Shown here piece by piece: positions 17,904 to 26,627 of a stretch of DNA of 60,581 nucleotides. The position numbers were made by a program, and so were the translations under genes. The stretch is from Nocardia sp. BSTN01 (GTDB taxonomy: Bacteria > Actinomycetota > Actinomycetes > Mycobacteriales > Mycobacteriaceae), in contig NZ_JADKYP010000046.1 of assembly GCF_015354405.1 (NCBI RefSeq), positions 1 through 60,581 on the forward strand, written 5' to 3'. The notes below the pieces were generated by a model that saw nothing but the letters and a program-made list of their open reading frames with translations, searched no databases and was not told the origin of the DNA. Positions within the stretch are counted from its first letter, which is position 1, and each line of letters opens with the position of its first letter.

Positions 17904-17958
17904 ATCGCGCAGCGGAATCTTACAGTGGCCGCCCTCGGCCCGATTTCGAGGAAATACC

Positions 17959-19386
17959 ATGAAGTACCGTCGTGCCCGCATACTGGCGGCCGCCGCCCTG
18001 ATCGCCACTCTGGCCGCCGGATGCTCGCTCGAGCAGACCGGATCCGGGGACACCGTCCGGGTGGTCGTCGGTTATCAGTCCAAGACGATCAATACCGTCA
18101 CCGCCGGAACTCTGTTGCGCGCCAAGGGTTTCCTGGAAAAGCGCCTGAACGACCTGACCGCGAAGGGCGGGCCGAAGTATCAGGTCGAATGGCAGGACTA
18201 CGACACCGGGGCGCCGATCACCGCCCAGATGGTCGCGGAGAAGATCGACATCGGCTCGATGGGTGATTATCCGTTGCTCATCAACGGTTCCCGGACCTCG
18301 GCCAATGAGCGTTCGGCCACCGAACTGGTCTCGATCACCGGTTACCAGCCGCGCGGATCGCTGAACATGGTTGTCACCGCGCCGAATTCGACGGCGACGA
18401 CGCTGTCGGATCTCGCCGGCAAGAAGGTGTCCGCGAGCGTCGGCTCCGCCGGTGACGGCACGCTGCGCCAGGCGCTGAGCCGCGCGAACATCGATCCGGC
18501 CCACGGGGTGGACGTGCTGAATCAGCAACCGCAGATCGGCGCGTCCGCACTGGAATCCGGTCAGGTGCAGGCACTTTCGCAATTCGTGGCATGGCCCGGC
18601 CTGCTCGTTTTCCAGGACAAGGCGAAGCTGCTCTACGATGGTGCCGAATTGAACGTGCCGACGTTCCACGGAGTGGTGGCACGTCGTGATTATTCGAAAT
18701 CCCATCCCGAGGTGCTCGATGCATTCCTGCAGGCGCAACTTGACGCCACCGATTTCCTGCACGCGAAACCGCTCGAAGCCGCGCAGCTGGTCGCTGACAA
18801 CTCCGGACTGCCGGCGGAGGTCGTCTACCTCTACAACGGACCCGGGGGAACCTCATTCGACACTCCCCTGAAGCCGCAGCTGGTCCAGGCATTCAAGGGT
18901 GACGTTCCGTATCTGAAGTCGATCGGTGATTTCGCCGATTTCGACATCGACAAGTTCGTCGACGATGCCCCGCTACGCAAGTCCTTCGCCGAGCGCGGCG
19001 CGAATTACGATGCGGCCGTGGCGAATTTCGCCAATCCGGCGCCGATCACCGGCACCGACCCGAGTACCGGCAAGCCGGTGTCCGATCCGGCCCTCACGGG
19101 CGAGATCTGGTTCGACGGCCAGTCCACCGCCCAGCCGGCGGGCAGCCCGACCGATCTGCTGCGTGCGGTGAAAGCCGCTCGGGCGCAAGTGAAGAAGATC
19201 CGAGCGGCGTACGTGCCGGATGCCGAACTCGGCACCCGCTGGTTCGCGGACAAGGCGCAGTGGGTGCGCGAGGGCGATACGTACCTGCCCTTCATCACCC
19301 CCAGTGCGGTGCAGCGGTATCAGGCCCGCCATCCCGGTGCGGTCGCGGTGAGTTACGACCAGGCCATCGGTGAGGTGCGGTCATGA
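17959..19386 (+). CDS. Substrate-binding lipoprotein of an ABC transporter (sulfonate/nitrate/taurine type)
   Basis: 475 aa. The lipoprotein signal has lipobox LAAGC (Cys22). The mature protein has the NMT1/SsuA-like fold, with DIGSMGDYPLLINGS and GDGTLRQALSRANID segments typical of sulfonate and nitrate binders. It is about 150 residues longer than usual SsuA/TauA proteins, mainly by a C-terminal extension (about residues 330-475), so its ligand may be atypical. GAGGAAA precedes the ATG. The stop overlaps the permease start by four bases. It delivers substrate at the outer face of the membrane. Confidence 0.85.
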   Translation: MKYRRARILAAAALIATLAAGCSLEQTGSGDTVRVVVGYQSKTINTVTAGTLLRAKGFLEKRLNDLTAKGGPKYQVEWQDYDTGAPITAQMVAEKIDIGSMGDYPLLINGSRTSANERSATELVSITGYQPRGSLNMVVTAPNSTATTLSDLAGKKVSASVGSAGDGTLRQALSRANIDPAHGVDVLNQQPQIGASALESGQVQALSQFVAWPGLLVFQDKAKLLYDGAELNVPTFHGVVARRDYSKSHPEVLDAFLQAQLDATDFLHAKPLEAAQLVADNSGLPAEVVYLYNGPGGTSFDTPLKPQLVQAFKGDVPYLKSIGDFADFDIDKFVDDAPLRKSFAERGANYDAAVANFANPAPITGTDPSTGKPVSDPALTGEIWFDGQSTAQPAGSPTDLLRAVKAARAQVKKIRAAYVPDAELGTRWFADKAQWVREGDTYLPFITPSAVQRYQARHPGAVAVSYDQAIGEVRS

Positions 19387-20261
19387 GCGCCACCACCCTG
19401 CCCGTCGACGCGCCGGTTCCGGCCACCACTGCTCCCGCCGCCGTCGCCGAGCGCGGCAGCGCCGCGGGCGTGCCGGCGACGCGGCTGTGGACGTCGCGGC
19501 TGGTGCGGGTGGCGTCGATCGTCGTCGCACTGGTCGCCTGGCAGTTGTTGACCGCCAACCACGTTCGGTTGTGGGTGCGTTTCGATACGCTGCCGACCGT
19601 CACCCAGATCGTGCACACCCTGCGGCTGCAGTTGCAGACCGACACCTATTGGCTGGACCTCGGGCAGTCGTTGATCCGCATTCTCAGCGGGTTCGGCCTG
19701 GCCGCGGTGATCGGCGTCGCGACCGGCGTGGCGCTCGGGCGTTCCCGCTGGTTCGCCGATATCTTCGGACCGCTGACCGAGCTGGCCCGGCCGATTCCGG
19801 CGATCGCGATCGTGCCGGTGGCGATTCTGCTGTTTCCCACCGACGAGGCCGGCATCGTCTTCATCACCTTCCTCGCCGCCTATTTCCCGATCATGGTGAG
19901 CACCCGGCACGCGGTGCGGGCGCTGCCGACCATCTGGGAGGAATCGGTGCGCACGCTGGGTGGCAGCCGCTGGGACGTCCTGGTGCGGGTGGTGTTGCCC
20001 GGTAGCCTGCCGGGCGTGTTCAGCGGCCTGTCGGTCGGGATCGGCGTGGCCTGGATCTGTGTGGTCTCGGCGGAGATGATCTCCGGGCGGCTCGGCGTCG
20101 GCTATCGCACCTGGCAGGCGTACACCATCGTCGACTATCCCGGCGTCTTCGTCGGCATCATCACCATCGGCGTGCTCGGCTTCGCCACCTCGGCGGCTAT
20201 CGAACTGTTGGGACGGCGCGCCACTCGCTGGCTGCCGCGGGCGCAGGAGGTTTCGAAATGA
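19383..20261 (+). CDS. ABC transporter permease (SsuC/TauC type)
   Basis: 292 aa with about six membrane helices after a 35-residue cytoplasmic N-terminus. The EAA-type coupling loop is visible in the EESVRTLGGSRWDVLVRVVL stretch that contacts the ATPase. Its start (ATGA) overlaps the binding-protein stop, and its own stop overlaps the ATPase start in the same way. The three components are therefore translationally coupled and must work as one importer. Confidence 0.9.
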   Translation: MSATTLPVDAPVPATTAPAAVAERGSAAGVPATRLWTSRLVRVASIVVALVAWQLLTANHVRLWVRFDTLPTVTQIVHTLRLQLQTDTYWLDLGQSLIRILSGFGLAAVIGVATGVALGRSRWFADIFGPLTELARPIPAIAIVPVAILLFPTDEAGIVFITFLAAYFPIMVSTRHAVRALPTIWEESVRTLGGSRWDVLVRVVLPGSLPGVFSGLSVGIGVAWICVVSAEMISGRLGVGYRTWQAYTIVDYPGVFVGIITIGVLGFATSAAIELLGRRATRWLPRAQEVSK

Positions 20262-21013
20262 CCGGCACCGCGATGAGCCTGGGGCTAGACAAGGTCGAAC
20301 TGCGCTACGGTGGCGCTCCCGTGCTGGACGAGCTGACACTCGATATCCGCGCGGGCGAGATCCTCGTGCTGACCGGGCCGTCGGGATGCGGGAAGTCCAC
20401 GGTGCTGCGCGCACTGGCCGGGCTGCTGCCGCCCCGCTCGGGGCGGGCACTCGCGGACGGTGACGAGATCACCGGCCCCTCGCGCGATCGGGCGATGGTG
20501 TTCCAGGACAACGCGCTGTTGCCTTGGCGCACAGTACGTTCCAACATCGACCTGGCGTTGAAGTTGCGCGGCGTGCCGCGGACCGGTCGCGCGGCACAGG
20601 CCGAGCGCTGGATCGAGGAGGTCGGACTCACCGGCTTCGGCGACTACCTGCCCAAGAGTCTGTCGGGCGGTATGCGCCAGCGCGTCCAACTCGCCCGCGG
20701 TCTGGCGGGCGCACCGCGGGCGGTGCTGATGGACGAACCGTTCGGCGCCCTGGACACGCCGACGCGGATCACCATGCAGCGCTTGCTGATCCAGACCTGG
20801 CAGACACATCCGACCACGGTCGTGTTCGTCACCCACGATGTGGACGAGGCATTGACCCTCGGCGACCGCGTCGCGGTCCTCGGCGGTACCGACCGGGCGT
20901 TGCGATCGCTGCTGACGGTGCCGAATCCGCGCGCCAAGGACGTCGACCGCAGTGCCGAGCGCACCGAAATCCTTGCCGCCCTCGATCATTCGTCCCAGCC
21001 AACCGCCGCCTGA
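20258..21013 (+). CDS. ABC transporter ATP-binding protein (SsuB/TauB type)
   Basis: 251 aa. Walker A GPSGCGKST, Q-loop VFQDNALLPW, signature LSGGMRQRVQLARGL, Walker B VLMDEPFGALD and the switch His in FVTHDVDEAL are all intact, so the protein should be active. It is the last part of the transporter, coupled to the permease by a four-base overlap. 115 bp separate it from the flavoprotein gene, so transcription probably continues into that gene. Confidence 0.92.
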   Translation: MTGTAMSLGLDKVELRYGGAPVLDELTLDIRAGEILVLTGPSGCGKSTVLRALAGLLPPRSGRALADGDEITGPSRDRAMVFQDNALLPWRTVRSNIDLALKLRGVPRTGRAAQAERWIEEVGLTGFGDYLPKSLSGGMRQRVQLARGLAGAPRAVLMDEPFGALDTPTRITMQRLLIQTWQTHPTTVVFVTHDVDEALTLGDRVAVLGGTDRALRSLLTVPNPRAKDVDRSAERTEILAALDHSSQPTAA

Positions 21014-21128
21014 GCCCATCGTTCGAACGAGGCACCCCCTCGGCGACCCGGCTGCGGCAGCGCCGTTCCGGTCGCCCGGCACCGGCGTGCGTTGCCGCCC
21101 CGACTATTCACCTCTGTGGAGTGTGCTG

Positions 21129-23831
21129 ATGAAGATTCCCGAGCTGTCCGAAACCGTGCGGCTGGACTGCGATGTGCTGGTGATCGGCGGCGGAACCGCC
21201 GGCACCATGGCCGCGCTCACCGCCGCGGAGAACGGCGCGAACGTTCTGCTGCTGGAGAAGGCGCACGTGCGTCACTCCGGTGCGCTGGCCATGGGCATGG
21301 ACGGCGTGAACAACGCCGTCATCCCGGGTAAGGCGGAGCCGGAGGACTACGTCGCCGAGATCACCCGCGCGAACGACGGAATCGTCAACCAGCGCACGGT
21401 GTATCAGACCGCGACCCGCGGTTTCGCCATGGTGCAGCGGCTCGAACGCTACGGCGTGAAATTCGAGAAGGACGCCTACGGCGAGTACGCGGTGCGCCGC
21501 GTGCACCGCTCGGGCTCCTATGTGCTGCCGATGCCGGAGGGCAAGGACGTCAAGAAGGCGCTCTATCGCGTTCTGCGGCAACGCAAGATGCGGGAACGGA
21601 TCCGGATCGAGAACCGTCTCATGCCGGTACGGGTCCTCACCGACAACGGACGCGCGGTCGGCGCGGCCGCGCTGAACACCCGGACCGGGGAGTTCGTGGC
21701 GGTCGGCGCGAAGGCGGTGATCCTGGCGACCGGCCCGTGCGGGCGACTGGGTCTGCCGGCGTCGGGATATCTCTACGGCACGTACGAGAATCCGACCAAT
21801 GCCGGCGACGGGTACGCGATGGCGTATCACGCCGGCGCGGAATTGTCCGGCATCGAATGCTTCCAGATCAATCCGCTGATCAAGGACTACAACGGACCGG
21901 CCTGCGCTTATGTCGCGAACCCGTTCGGCGGATATCAGGTGAACGCCGCCGGTGAGCGCTTCGTCGACTCGGACTACTGGTCCGGGCAGATGATGGCCGA
22001 GGTGAAGCGGGAGATCGAGTCCGCGCGGGGGCCCATCTATCTGAAGGTCTCGCATCTGCCCGAGGAGACACTCGACGCGCTCGAGGGCATCCTGCACACC
22101 ACCGAGCGGCCGACCCGGGGCACCTTCCACGCCAACCGCGGCCACGACTACCGCACGCACGACATCGAGATGCATATCTCCGAAATCGGTTTGTGCAGTG
22201 GGCATTCCGCGTCCGGCGTCTGGGTGGACGAACATGCGCGCACCACGGTGCCGGGACTGTACGCGGCAGGCGATCTGGCGTGCGTACCGCACAACTACAT
22301 GATCGGGGCGTTCGTCTACGGGGATCTGGCGGGCGAGCACGCGTCGTCGACACTCACGGAAGTCGCTGCGCCCCAATCACTTCCCGCCGATCAGCTGTCC
22401 GCGGCACACGAACTGATCTACCGTCCGCTGCGCCATCCCGACGGCCCGCCGCAGCAGCAGGTCGAATACAAGTTGCGTCGCTTCGTCAACGACTACGTGG
22501 CGCCGCCGAAGACGCAGACCAAACTGTCGCTGGCGGTGGAGACCTTCGAGCGGATGCGGCAGGAGATCGCCCAGATGGGCGCGGACACCCCGCACCAACT
22601 CATGCGCTGCGCCGAGGTCGACTTCATCCGCGACTGCGCCGAGATGGCGGCGCGCTCCTCACTCACCCGCACCGAATCGCGCTGGGGTCTGTACCACGAC
22701 CGCGCCGACCTGCCCGAACGCAACGACGAGGACTGGCGCTACCACCTGAACCTGCGCAAGGGCGCCGACGGCGAGATGGAATTCCTGAAGCGCCCGGTCG
22801 CGCCGTATTTCGTCCCGGTGCCGGAATGGGAGGACCTCCCGCGCGCCGACCTCGAGCCGGTCGCTGTGGCGCAGCCGGAACTGATCGCCGGCCCGCCCCG
22901 GACGGCAGGCGCGGCCACCGGCGCCGCGCCCCGGCCGGGCATCACGATCCCCGCTGCCGCGGACGACTCCGCCGCACCCCGGATCGCGATTCTGCTCAGC
23001 CTGGACGGCCCGACGGTTGCCGAACTCCGGGACTACCTCGATGACACCGACCCGCGGGTGCGAGCCACGGCCCTGTCGGTATTGACCGAGGGCACTCCGG
23101 ACGGATTCGCCGATGCCCTGATCGCCGCACTCGGAGACGATGACGCCGCGGTGCGCGCGGCCGCCGTCTCCGGCCTGCGTGAGCTGATCGAAATCCTGCC
23201 GCCCGCAGAGCAATTGACCGCACACGCGGATTCGCCCGATCCGTTCGTGCGAGCCGCCGTAGTGGATCTGCTGCGCGCACAGCGCCGCGGCTCGGCCGAC
23301 CTGTTCGGCAAGGCGGTGGTGGACAGCGACCACCGCGTGCGCATCGAAGGGGTGCGCGCGCTGGTCTCGCTCGACGACTGGCCGGCACTCACCGCCGCGG
23401 CATTCGACGAGAACCGGGAGGTGCGGGTGGCTGTTGCTCGCGGCCTGGCCGAGGTCGGCGCCGGCGGAGCCGACACCGTCCGCGCCCTGGTCGGCGACCG
23501 TGATCCGCTCGTCCGCGCGGCGGCTCTGGCGGCGCTGGCCCGACTCGGCGATTCCTCCGACGCGACGATTCTGGCTGCAGCGCTGAAGGATTCGGCCTGG
23601 CAGGTCCGCGAGGGCGGCGCCCGCGGCTGGGCGGGCCTGGGCCCCGAATCCGCGGCCGCCGCCCTGGAACCGGCCCTGACCGACCCCCACCCGGACGTCC
23701 GCAAAGCCTCCGTCCTGACGCTGTCCCACTGGCCCGACCATGCGGCCGTCCGAGCCGCCCTCCAAGTGGTACTCGCCGACACCGACGCCGACGTCCGCGC
23801 CTACGCCCGCCGCACGCTCGAGGCCGCCTGA
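21129..23831 (+). CDS. AprA-like FAD flavoprotein with a C-terminal HEAT-repeat domain
   Basis: 900 aa. Residues about 10-560 form a fumarate reductase/APS reductase A-type flavoprotein: FAD-binding VLVIGGGTAGTMAAL (16-30), and TTVPGLYAAGD followed by VPHNYMIGAFVYGD (His388), which parallels the PHKxSSGSFAEG stretch of AprA rather than FrdA or SdhA motifs (from memory). A Pro/Ala linker (about 585-612) leads to six or more HEAT-like repeats (about 612-900; LGDDDAAVRAAAVSGLREL is typical). Together with the ferredoxin it makes an AprAB-like pair. Its substrate is unknown, but the operon's sulfonate-type importer points to a sulfur compound. A GGAG site precedes the ATG. Confidence 0.82.
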   Translation: MKIPELSETVRLDCDVLVIGGGTAGTMAALTAAENGANVLLLEKAHVRHSGALAMGMDGVNNAVIPGKAEPEDYVAEITRANDGIVNQRTVYQTATRGFAMVQRLERYGVKFEKDAYGEYAVRRVHRSGSYVLPMPEGKDVKKALYRVLRQRKMRERIRIENRLMPVRVLTDNGRAVGAAALNTRTGEFVAVGAKAVILATGPCGRLGLPASGYLYGTYENPTNAGDGYAMAYHAGAELSGIECFQINPLIKDYNGPACAYVANPFGGYQVNAAGERFVDSDYWSGQMMAEVKREIESARGPIYLKVSHLPEETLDALEGILHTTERPTRGTFHANRGHDYRTHDIEMHISEIGLCSGHSASGVWVDEHARTTVPGLYAAGDLACVPHNYMIGAFVYGDLAGEHASSTLTEVAAPQSLPADQLSAAHELIYRPLRHPDGPPQQQVEYKLRRFVNDYVAPPKTQTKLSLAVETFERMRQEIAQMGADTPHQLMRCAEVDFIRDCAEMAARSSLTRTESRWGLYHDRADLPERNDEDWRYHLNLRKGADGEMEFLKRPVAPYFVPVPEWEDLPRADLEPVAVAQPELIAGPPRTAGAATGAAPRPGITIPAAADDSAAPRIAILLSLDGPTVAELRDYLDDTDPRVRATALSVLTEGTPDGFADALIAALGDDDAAVRAAAVSGLRELIEILPPAEQLTAHADSPDPFVRAAVVDLLRAQRRGSADLFGKAVVDSDHRVRIEGVRALVSLDDWPALTAAAFDENREVRVAVARGLAEVGAGGADTVRALVGDRDPLVRAAALAALARLGDSSDATILAAALKDSAWQVREGGARGWAGLGPESAAAALEPALTDPHPDVRKASVLTLSHWPDHAAVRAALQVVLADTDADVRAYARRTLEAA

Positions 23832-23917
23832 GCGAGTACGGGGCCGCCTTCATCACCTCCTCGGGAATCGGGTCTACGCTCGGCGCAATTGTCGGTCGAA
23901 TCAGCAAAGGAACACTG

Positions 23918-25132
23918 ATGACCCGGATCGCGAGGAATCTTCGGCGCGTCGCCGCAACGTTGGTCGCGACCTCGGTCGGGGTCGGTGCGGCGTCGACGGC
24001 GAGCGCGGCGCCGCTGCCGACTTTCCCGATCGGCGCACCCGAATACACCGTGGATGTGAATACTCCGGCCGCCGCGCCCGGCTACATCTACTACAGCAAC
24101 GGTGTCAGTGCGGCGGCGCTGGTGCCCGGGGCGGGTAAGGCGTTATCGGCAGTTCCGGCGACCGCGCCCGCGAATATCGTCGTGGACAAGGCCGGACACG
24201 AGGTCTGGCGCTACACCCCGCCCGCCGGGCAGGACGTCTCCAATTTCCGCACCCAGACGTATCAGGGCAAGCGGGTGCTGACCTGGTGGCAGGGCGGAAC
24301 CGTCGGCGGGCACGGTTCGGGCGCCGACTACATCGCCGACGAACACGGCAACGTCATCGAAACCCTCGACGCCGGAGGCGTTCCCAGCGACGTCCACGAA
24401 TTCCGCCTGACACCCGACGGCCGAGCGTTGATCACGTCGTATCAGGAGGTGGACGCCGATCTGTCCACGATCGGCGGACCGAAGAACGGCACGATGTACG
24501 ACACCGTCGCCACGGTGGTCGACGTGGCGACCAAGCGAGTCTTGTTGCGCTGGAGTGCGGCCGAGCACGTCCCGCTCACCGACACCACCACCCCCGGCAA
24601 ACTTCCCGGCAGCGACACCTACGACCCGTACCACATGAATTCGATCGCGCTGGACCCCGACGGCAACCTGGTGATCTCGATGCGCGACACCTCCACCGTC
24701 TACGACGTGGACATCCACACCGGTGCGATCAACTGGCAACTCGGCGGATTGCATTCGACCTTCGACCTCGGCCCCGGCGTCGCATTCGCCTTCCAGCACG
24801 ATGCGGAATTCGCCGACCCCAGCACCCTGCGCCTGTTCAACAACAACTCCAGCGGCTTCCAAACGCTGGGTGTCTCGAGCGTGCAGTGGATCCACCTGGA
24901 CCTCGACAACCACCGAGCCACGTTGGTACGCAACCAGACCCACCCCGACGGCCTGACCGCCTTCGCCATGGGCGACGCCCAGCCGCTACCCAACGGGAAC
25001 ACCCTGGTGGGCTGGGGTATGGCACCGCACATCTCGGAATTCGGCCCGACCGGCGACATGGTCTACGACGCCCTGTTGCCCCTGGGCACCTATCGCGCCT
25101 TCCCGGCAGATTGGGCACCGACTCCGAAGTGA
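23918..25132 (+). CDS. Exported arylsulfotransferase-like protein
   Basis: 404 aa with a Sec signal peptide (about 1-32, cleavage after ASTASA). The mature protein has the beta-propeller pattern of the Arylsulfotransferase (ASST) families: HMNSIALDPDGNLVISMRDTS-type blades and QHDAEFADPSTLRLFNNN. Several conserved His and Asn residues are present, but the catalytic His of characterised ASST was not located with confidence. The product could therefore be a binding or structural propeller. AAAGGA lies ahead of the ATG. It follows the AprA-like gene after 86 bp and may share its sulfur theme, though this is only context. Confidence 0.75.
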   Translation: MTRIARNLRRVAATLVATSVGVGAASTASAAPLPTFPIGAPEYTVDVNTPAAAPGYIYYSNGVSAAALVPGAGKALSAVPATAPANIVVDKAGHEVWRYTPPAGQDVSNFRTQTYQGKRVLTWWQGGTVGGHGSGADYIADEHGNVIETLDAGGVPSDVHEFRLTPDGRALITSYQEVDADLSTIGGPKNGTMYDTVATVVDVATKRVLLRWSAAEHVPLTDTTTPGKLPGSDTYDPYHMNSIALDPDGNLVISMRDTSTVYDVDIHTGAINWQLGGLHSTFDLGPGVAFAFQHDAEFADPSTLRLFNNNSSGFQTLGVSSVQWIHLDLDNHRATLVRNQTHPDGLTAFAMGDAQPLPNGNTLVGWGMAPHISEFGPTGDMVYDALLPLGTYRAFPADWAPTPK

Positions 25133-25170
25133 GGGTTGGCACGACCCGGCGCGTCACGTCCGGAAAATTT

Positions 25171-25491
25171 TCAAGCACTGGCCAGTTTCTCGTTGACCCA
25201 TTTGTTGACACTGATCCCGCGCTCGGTGGCCTCGATGGTCAGTCGCCGGTGCATATCCGCGGATGTGCGGACCAGGAACTGGCCACTGTACGTGCGATCG
25301 GCCAACGGCACCGGCACCGGCTCGCCGTTGGCCTCCAGGTCTGCTACCGCGAATTCCACCAGGTCGGCGATGCCCCGCAGTGCGTCGAGCGGATCGCCAT
25401 CCAAATGTGACAGGGATGGGAATTCGAGGCAGGTACCGGCCCATTCACCGTCCTCAGGCGACCACATCACGCGATACGAGTAGTGGTTCAC
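25171..25491 (-). CDS. hicB: HicB-family antitoxin
   Basis: 106 aa from the GTG at 25491 (AAGGAGG upstream). The N-terminal degenerate RNase-H-like HicB domain has YSYRVMWSPEDGEWAGTCLE; a ribbon-helix-helix-like C-terminus (FLVRTSADMHRRLTIEAT, then SVNKWVNEKL) binds DNA. Its start overlaps the stop of the upstream HicA remnant (GTGA), the usual coupled order. Because that toxin frame is interrupted twice, this antitoxin now appears orphaned. It could still repress its own promoter or counter a HicA elsewhere. Confidence 0.85.
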   Translation of the reverse strand: MNHYSYRVMWSPEDGEWAGTCLEFPSLSHLDGDPLDALRGIADLVEFAVADLEANGEPVPVPLADRTYSGQFLVRTSADMHRRLTIEATERGISVNKWVNEKLASA

Positions 25492-25622
25492 AACGCCTCC
25501 TTCTTCGCGATCGCGGTCAGCACCTGCCTGACCTGGTACGGCTAGGCCTTCGCGCCACCAGCCTAAATATGGACGCGAGGGTCCCTCTGCACCAGCTTGT
25601 CGATCTTCTCCTCGGCCGTCAT
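25488..25622 (-). pseudogene. hicA: HicA-type toxin remnant with two in-frame stops
   Basis: In frame with the natural overlap to hicB, the minus strand reads QRDPRVHI, TAG (25563-25565), AGGAKA, TAG (25542-25544), then PYQVRQVLTAIAKKEAL and a stop at 25488. Actinobacterial HicA-like toxins end in the pattern DPRVNIQ...AKAYQVRQVL.AI.K (from memory), so the C-terminal half is recognisable. The N-terminal half is not recognisable. Two nonsense codons in 135 bp mean no functional toxin is made. Confidence 0.7.
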
Positions 25623-25716
25623 GCTGCGGACGATCTCGCATATGAGATCACTCCGGTAGGTCGCTTCGCGGTACTGCACGCTCGGCCGAGCCGGCAACTC
25701 GCTCGGAGGCGGACCG

Positions 25717-25758
25717 AAAGCGGCCCCCGCACCCTCGTTCGGGTGTGGGGGCCGCTTT
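25717..25758. terminator. Strong hairpin terminator
   Basis: AAAGCGGCCCCCGCACCC (25717-25734) and GGGTGTGGGGGCCGCTTT (25741-25758) pair over 18 bp with one G-U and a 6-nt loop. It sits just past the stop of the small secreted-protein gene (25772, minus strand). Confidence 0.75.
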
Positions 25759-25771
25759 TCGCGGTGGCGAC

Positions 25772-26005
25772 TCAGCCGTTGGTGCCCGGCGCGGTGGTCG
25801 TGGTGCCGCCCGACTGGGCGCTACCGGAGGCCAGCGCCTGTAGTAGCGACGGCAGCAGAGCCGCGCTACCCGTACCGGTCGACGGATCGGTAGGCGTCGT
25901 GTCGTCGATGGCGACCGCGGGAGCGGCAGCCTCGGCGGCGCCCACACCGACACCGATCACCGCGGCAGCGGCGAACGCAGAGAAGGCAAATCGGATGATG
26001 CTCAC
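25772..26005 (-). CDS. Small secreted protein, 77 aa
   Basis: GTG start with a GAGGGG site. The signal peptide (about 1-27, ending GAAEAA) is followed by a short Thr/Pro/Ser/Gly-rich mature part with no cysteines. Function unknown. Its own strong terminator (25717-25758) supports expression as a single gene. The host-like base composition and clean signal sequence are the main evidence that it is real. Confidence 0.65.
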   Translation of the reverse strand: MSIIRFAFSAFAAAAVIGVGVGAAEAAAPAVAIDDTTPTDPSTGTGSAALLPSLLQALASGSAQSGGTTTTAPGTNG

Positions 26006-26300
26006 AAGAATTACCCCTCGCTCGTTGTTGTGATTGCAGTAACTAGTCGTTCGCTGTGCGCGATGCGTTACAGCCGATTTTCAGAACCACTTGCGCAAAG
26101 GGATGTCAGAGATCGAAGACGGTGTCGAGCGGGCAATGTTCCGGCATCGAGCGCCTCCTGATCTCGGATCGAAAATGGCGGTCCCCGTTCGTTATATTCG
26201 CTGTGCGCCCCTGCTCGACAGGGTTGCGCGGTTCGGACGAAGGGGGCGGGGGCGACGTGAACGCATCCGGTAGCTACCACACACCGGGCGGGTCAGGCCG
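26006..26300. other. Intergenic region before the type VII effector operon
   Basis: About 295 bp with no convincing gene. It must contain divergent promoters. A 15-codon frame starting at a GTG (26257) after a purine-rich GGGGGCGGGGG stretch overlaps the ATG of the next gene by four bases (ATGA). It could be a small coupled leader or simply chance. Confidence 0.4.
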
Positions 26301-26627
26301 ATGAGTAGCAAACAGGTCCAGGTCGATCCGGACAAGATCCGCACACACGCGAAAAATATTCAGGGCGTGAGTGATTCACTGAGCGTGGCGTTGCAGGCGG
26401 GGCAGGCCGTCTCGGTGCCGACGGATGCGTTCGGGAAGTTGTGCTCCTTCCTGCCGCCGCTGTTCATCGACACGGTCGAAGACGACGGGCTCGAGGCGAT
26501 CAAAACCGCCGCCGATGCGCTGAACGCGGATGCGGGCACACTCGAACAGGTCGCGACCTCGCTGCAGAACACCGATTCGGCGAACGCGAGTGATCTGGGT
26601 TCGGTGCGGCCCGAGGCCACCTGGTGA
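26301..26627 (+). CDS. EspC-like type VII secretion partner
   Basis: 108 aa, helical hairpin protein of the WXG100/EspC type (ESX-associated excreted protein family), starting VQVDPDKIRTHAKNIQGVSD. No WXG is present in the turn; EspC-like proteins often lack it. Its GTGA overlap with the next gene couples it to the RHS toxin, a usual arrangement for a small partner that is co-secreted with, or chaperones, a large effector. Expected to act at the ESX secretion pore, whose machine genes are not in the window. Confidence 0.75.
   Translation: MSSKQVQVDPDKIRTHAKNIQGVSDSLSVALQAGQAVSVPTDAFGKLCSFLPPLFIDTVEDDGLEAIKTAADALNADAGTLEQVATSLQNTDSANASDLGSVRPEATW

Noticed and set aside
21129-23831. Naming the flavoprotein a true adenylylsulfate reductase
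   Set aside because: No sat, dsr or qmo genes are present, the ferredoxin partner is half the size of AprB, and active-site residues cannot be verified here, so AprA-like is as far as the evidence goes.
24286-25410. Plus-strand 374-residue frame across the arylsulfotransferase gene
   Set aside because: Arg-rich out-of-frame shadow of the propeller protein that runs through into the hicB antisense.
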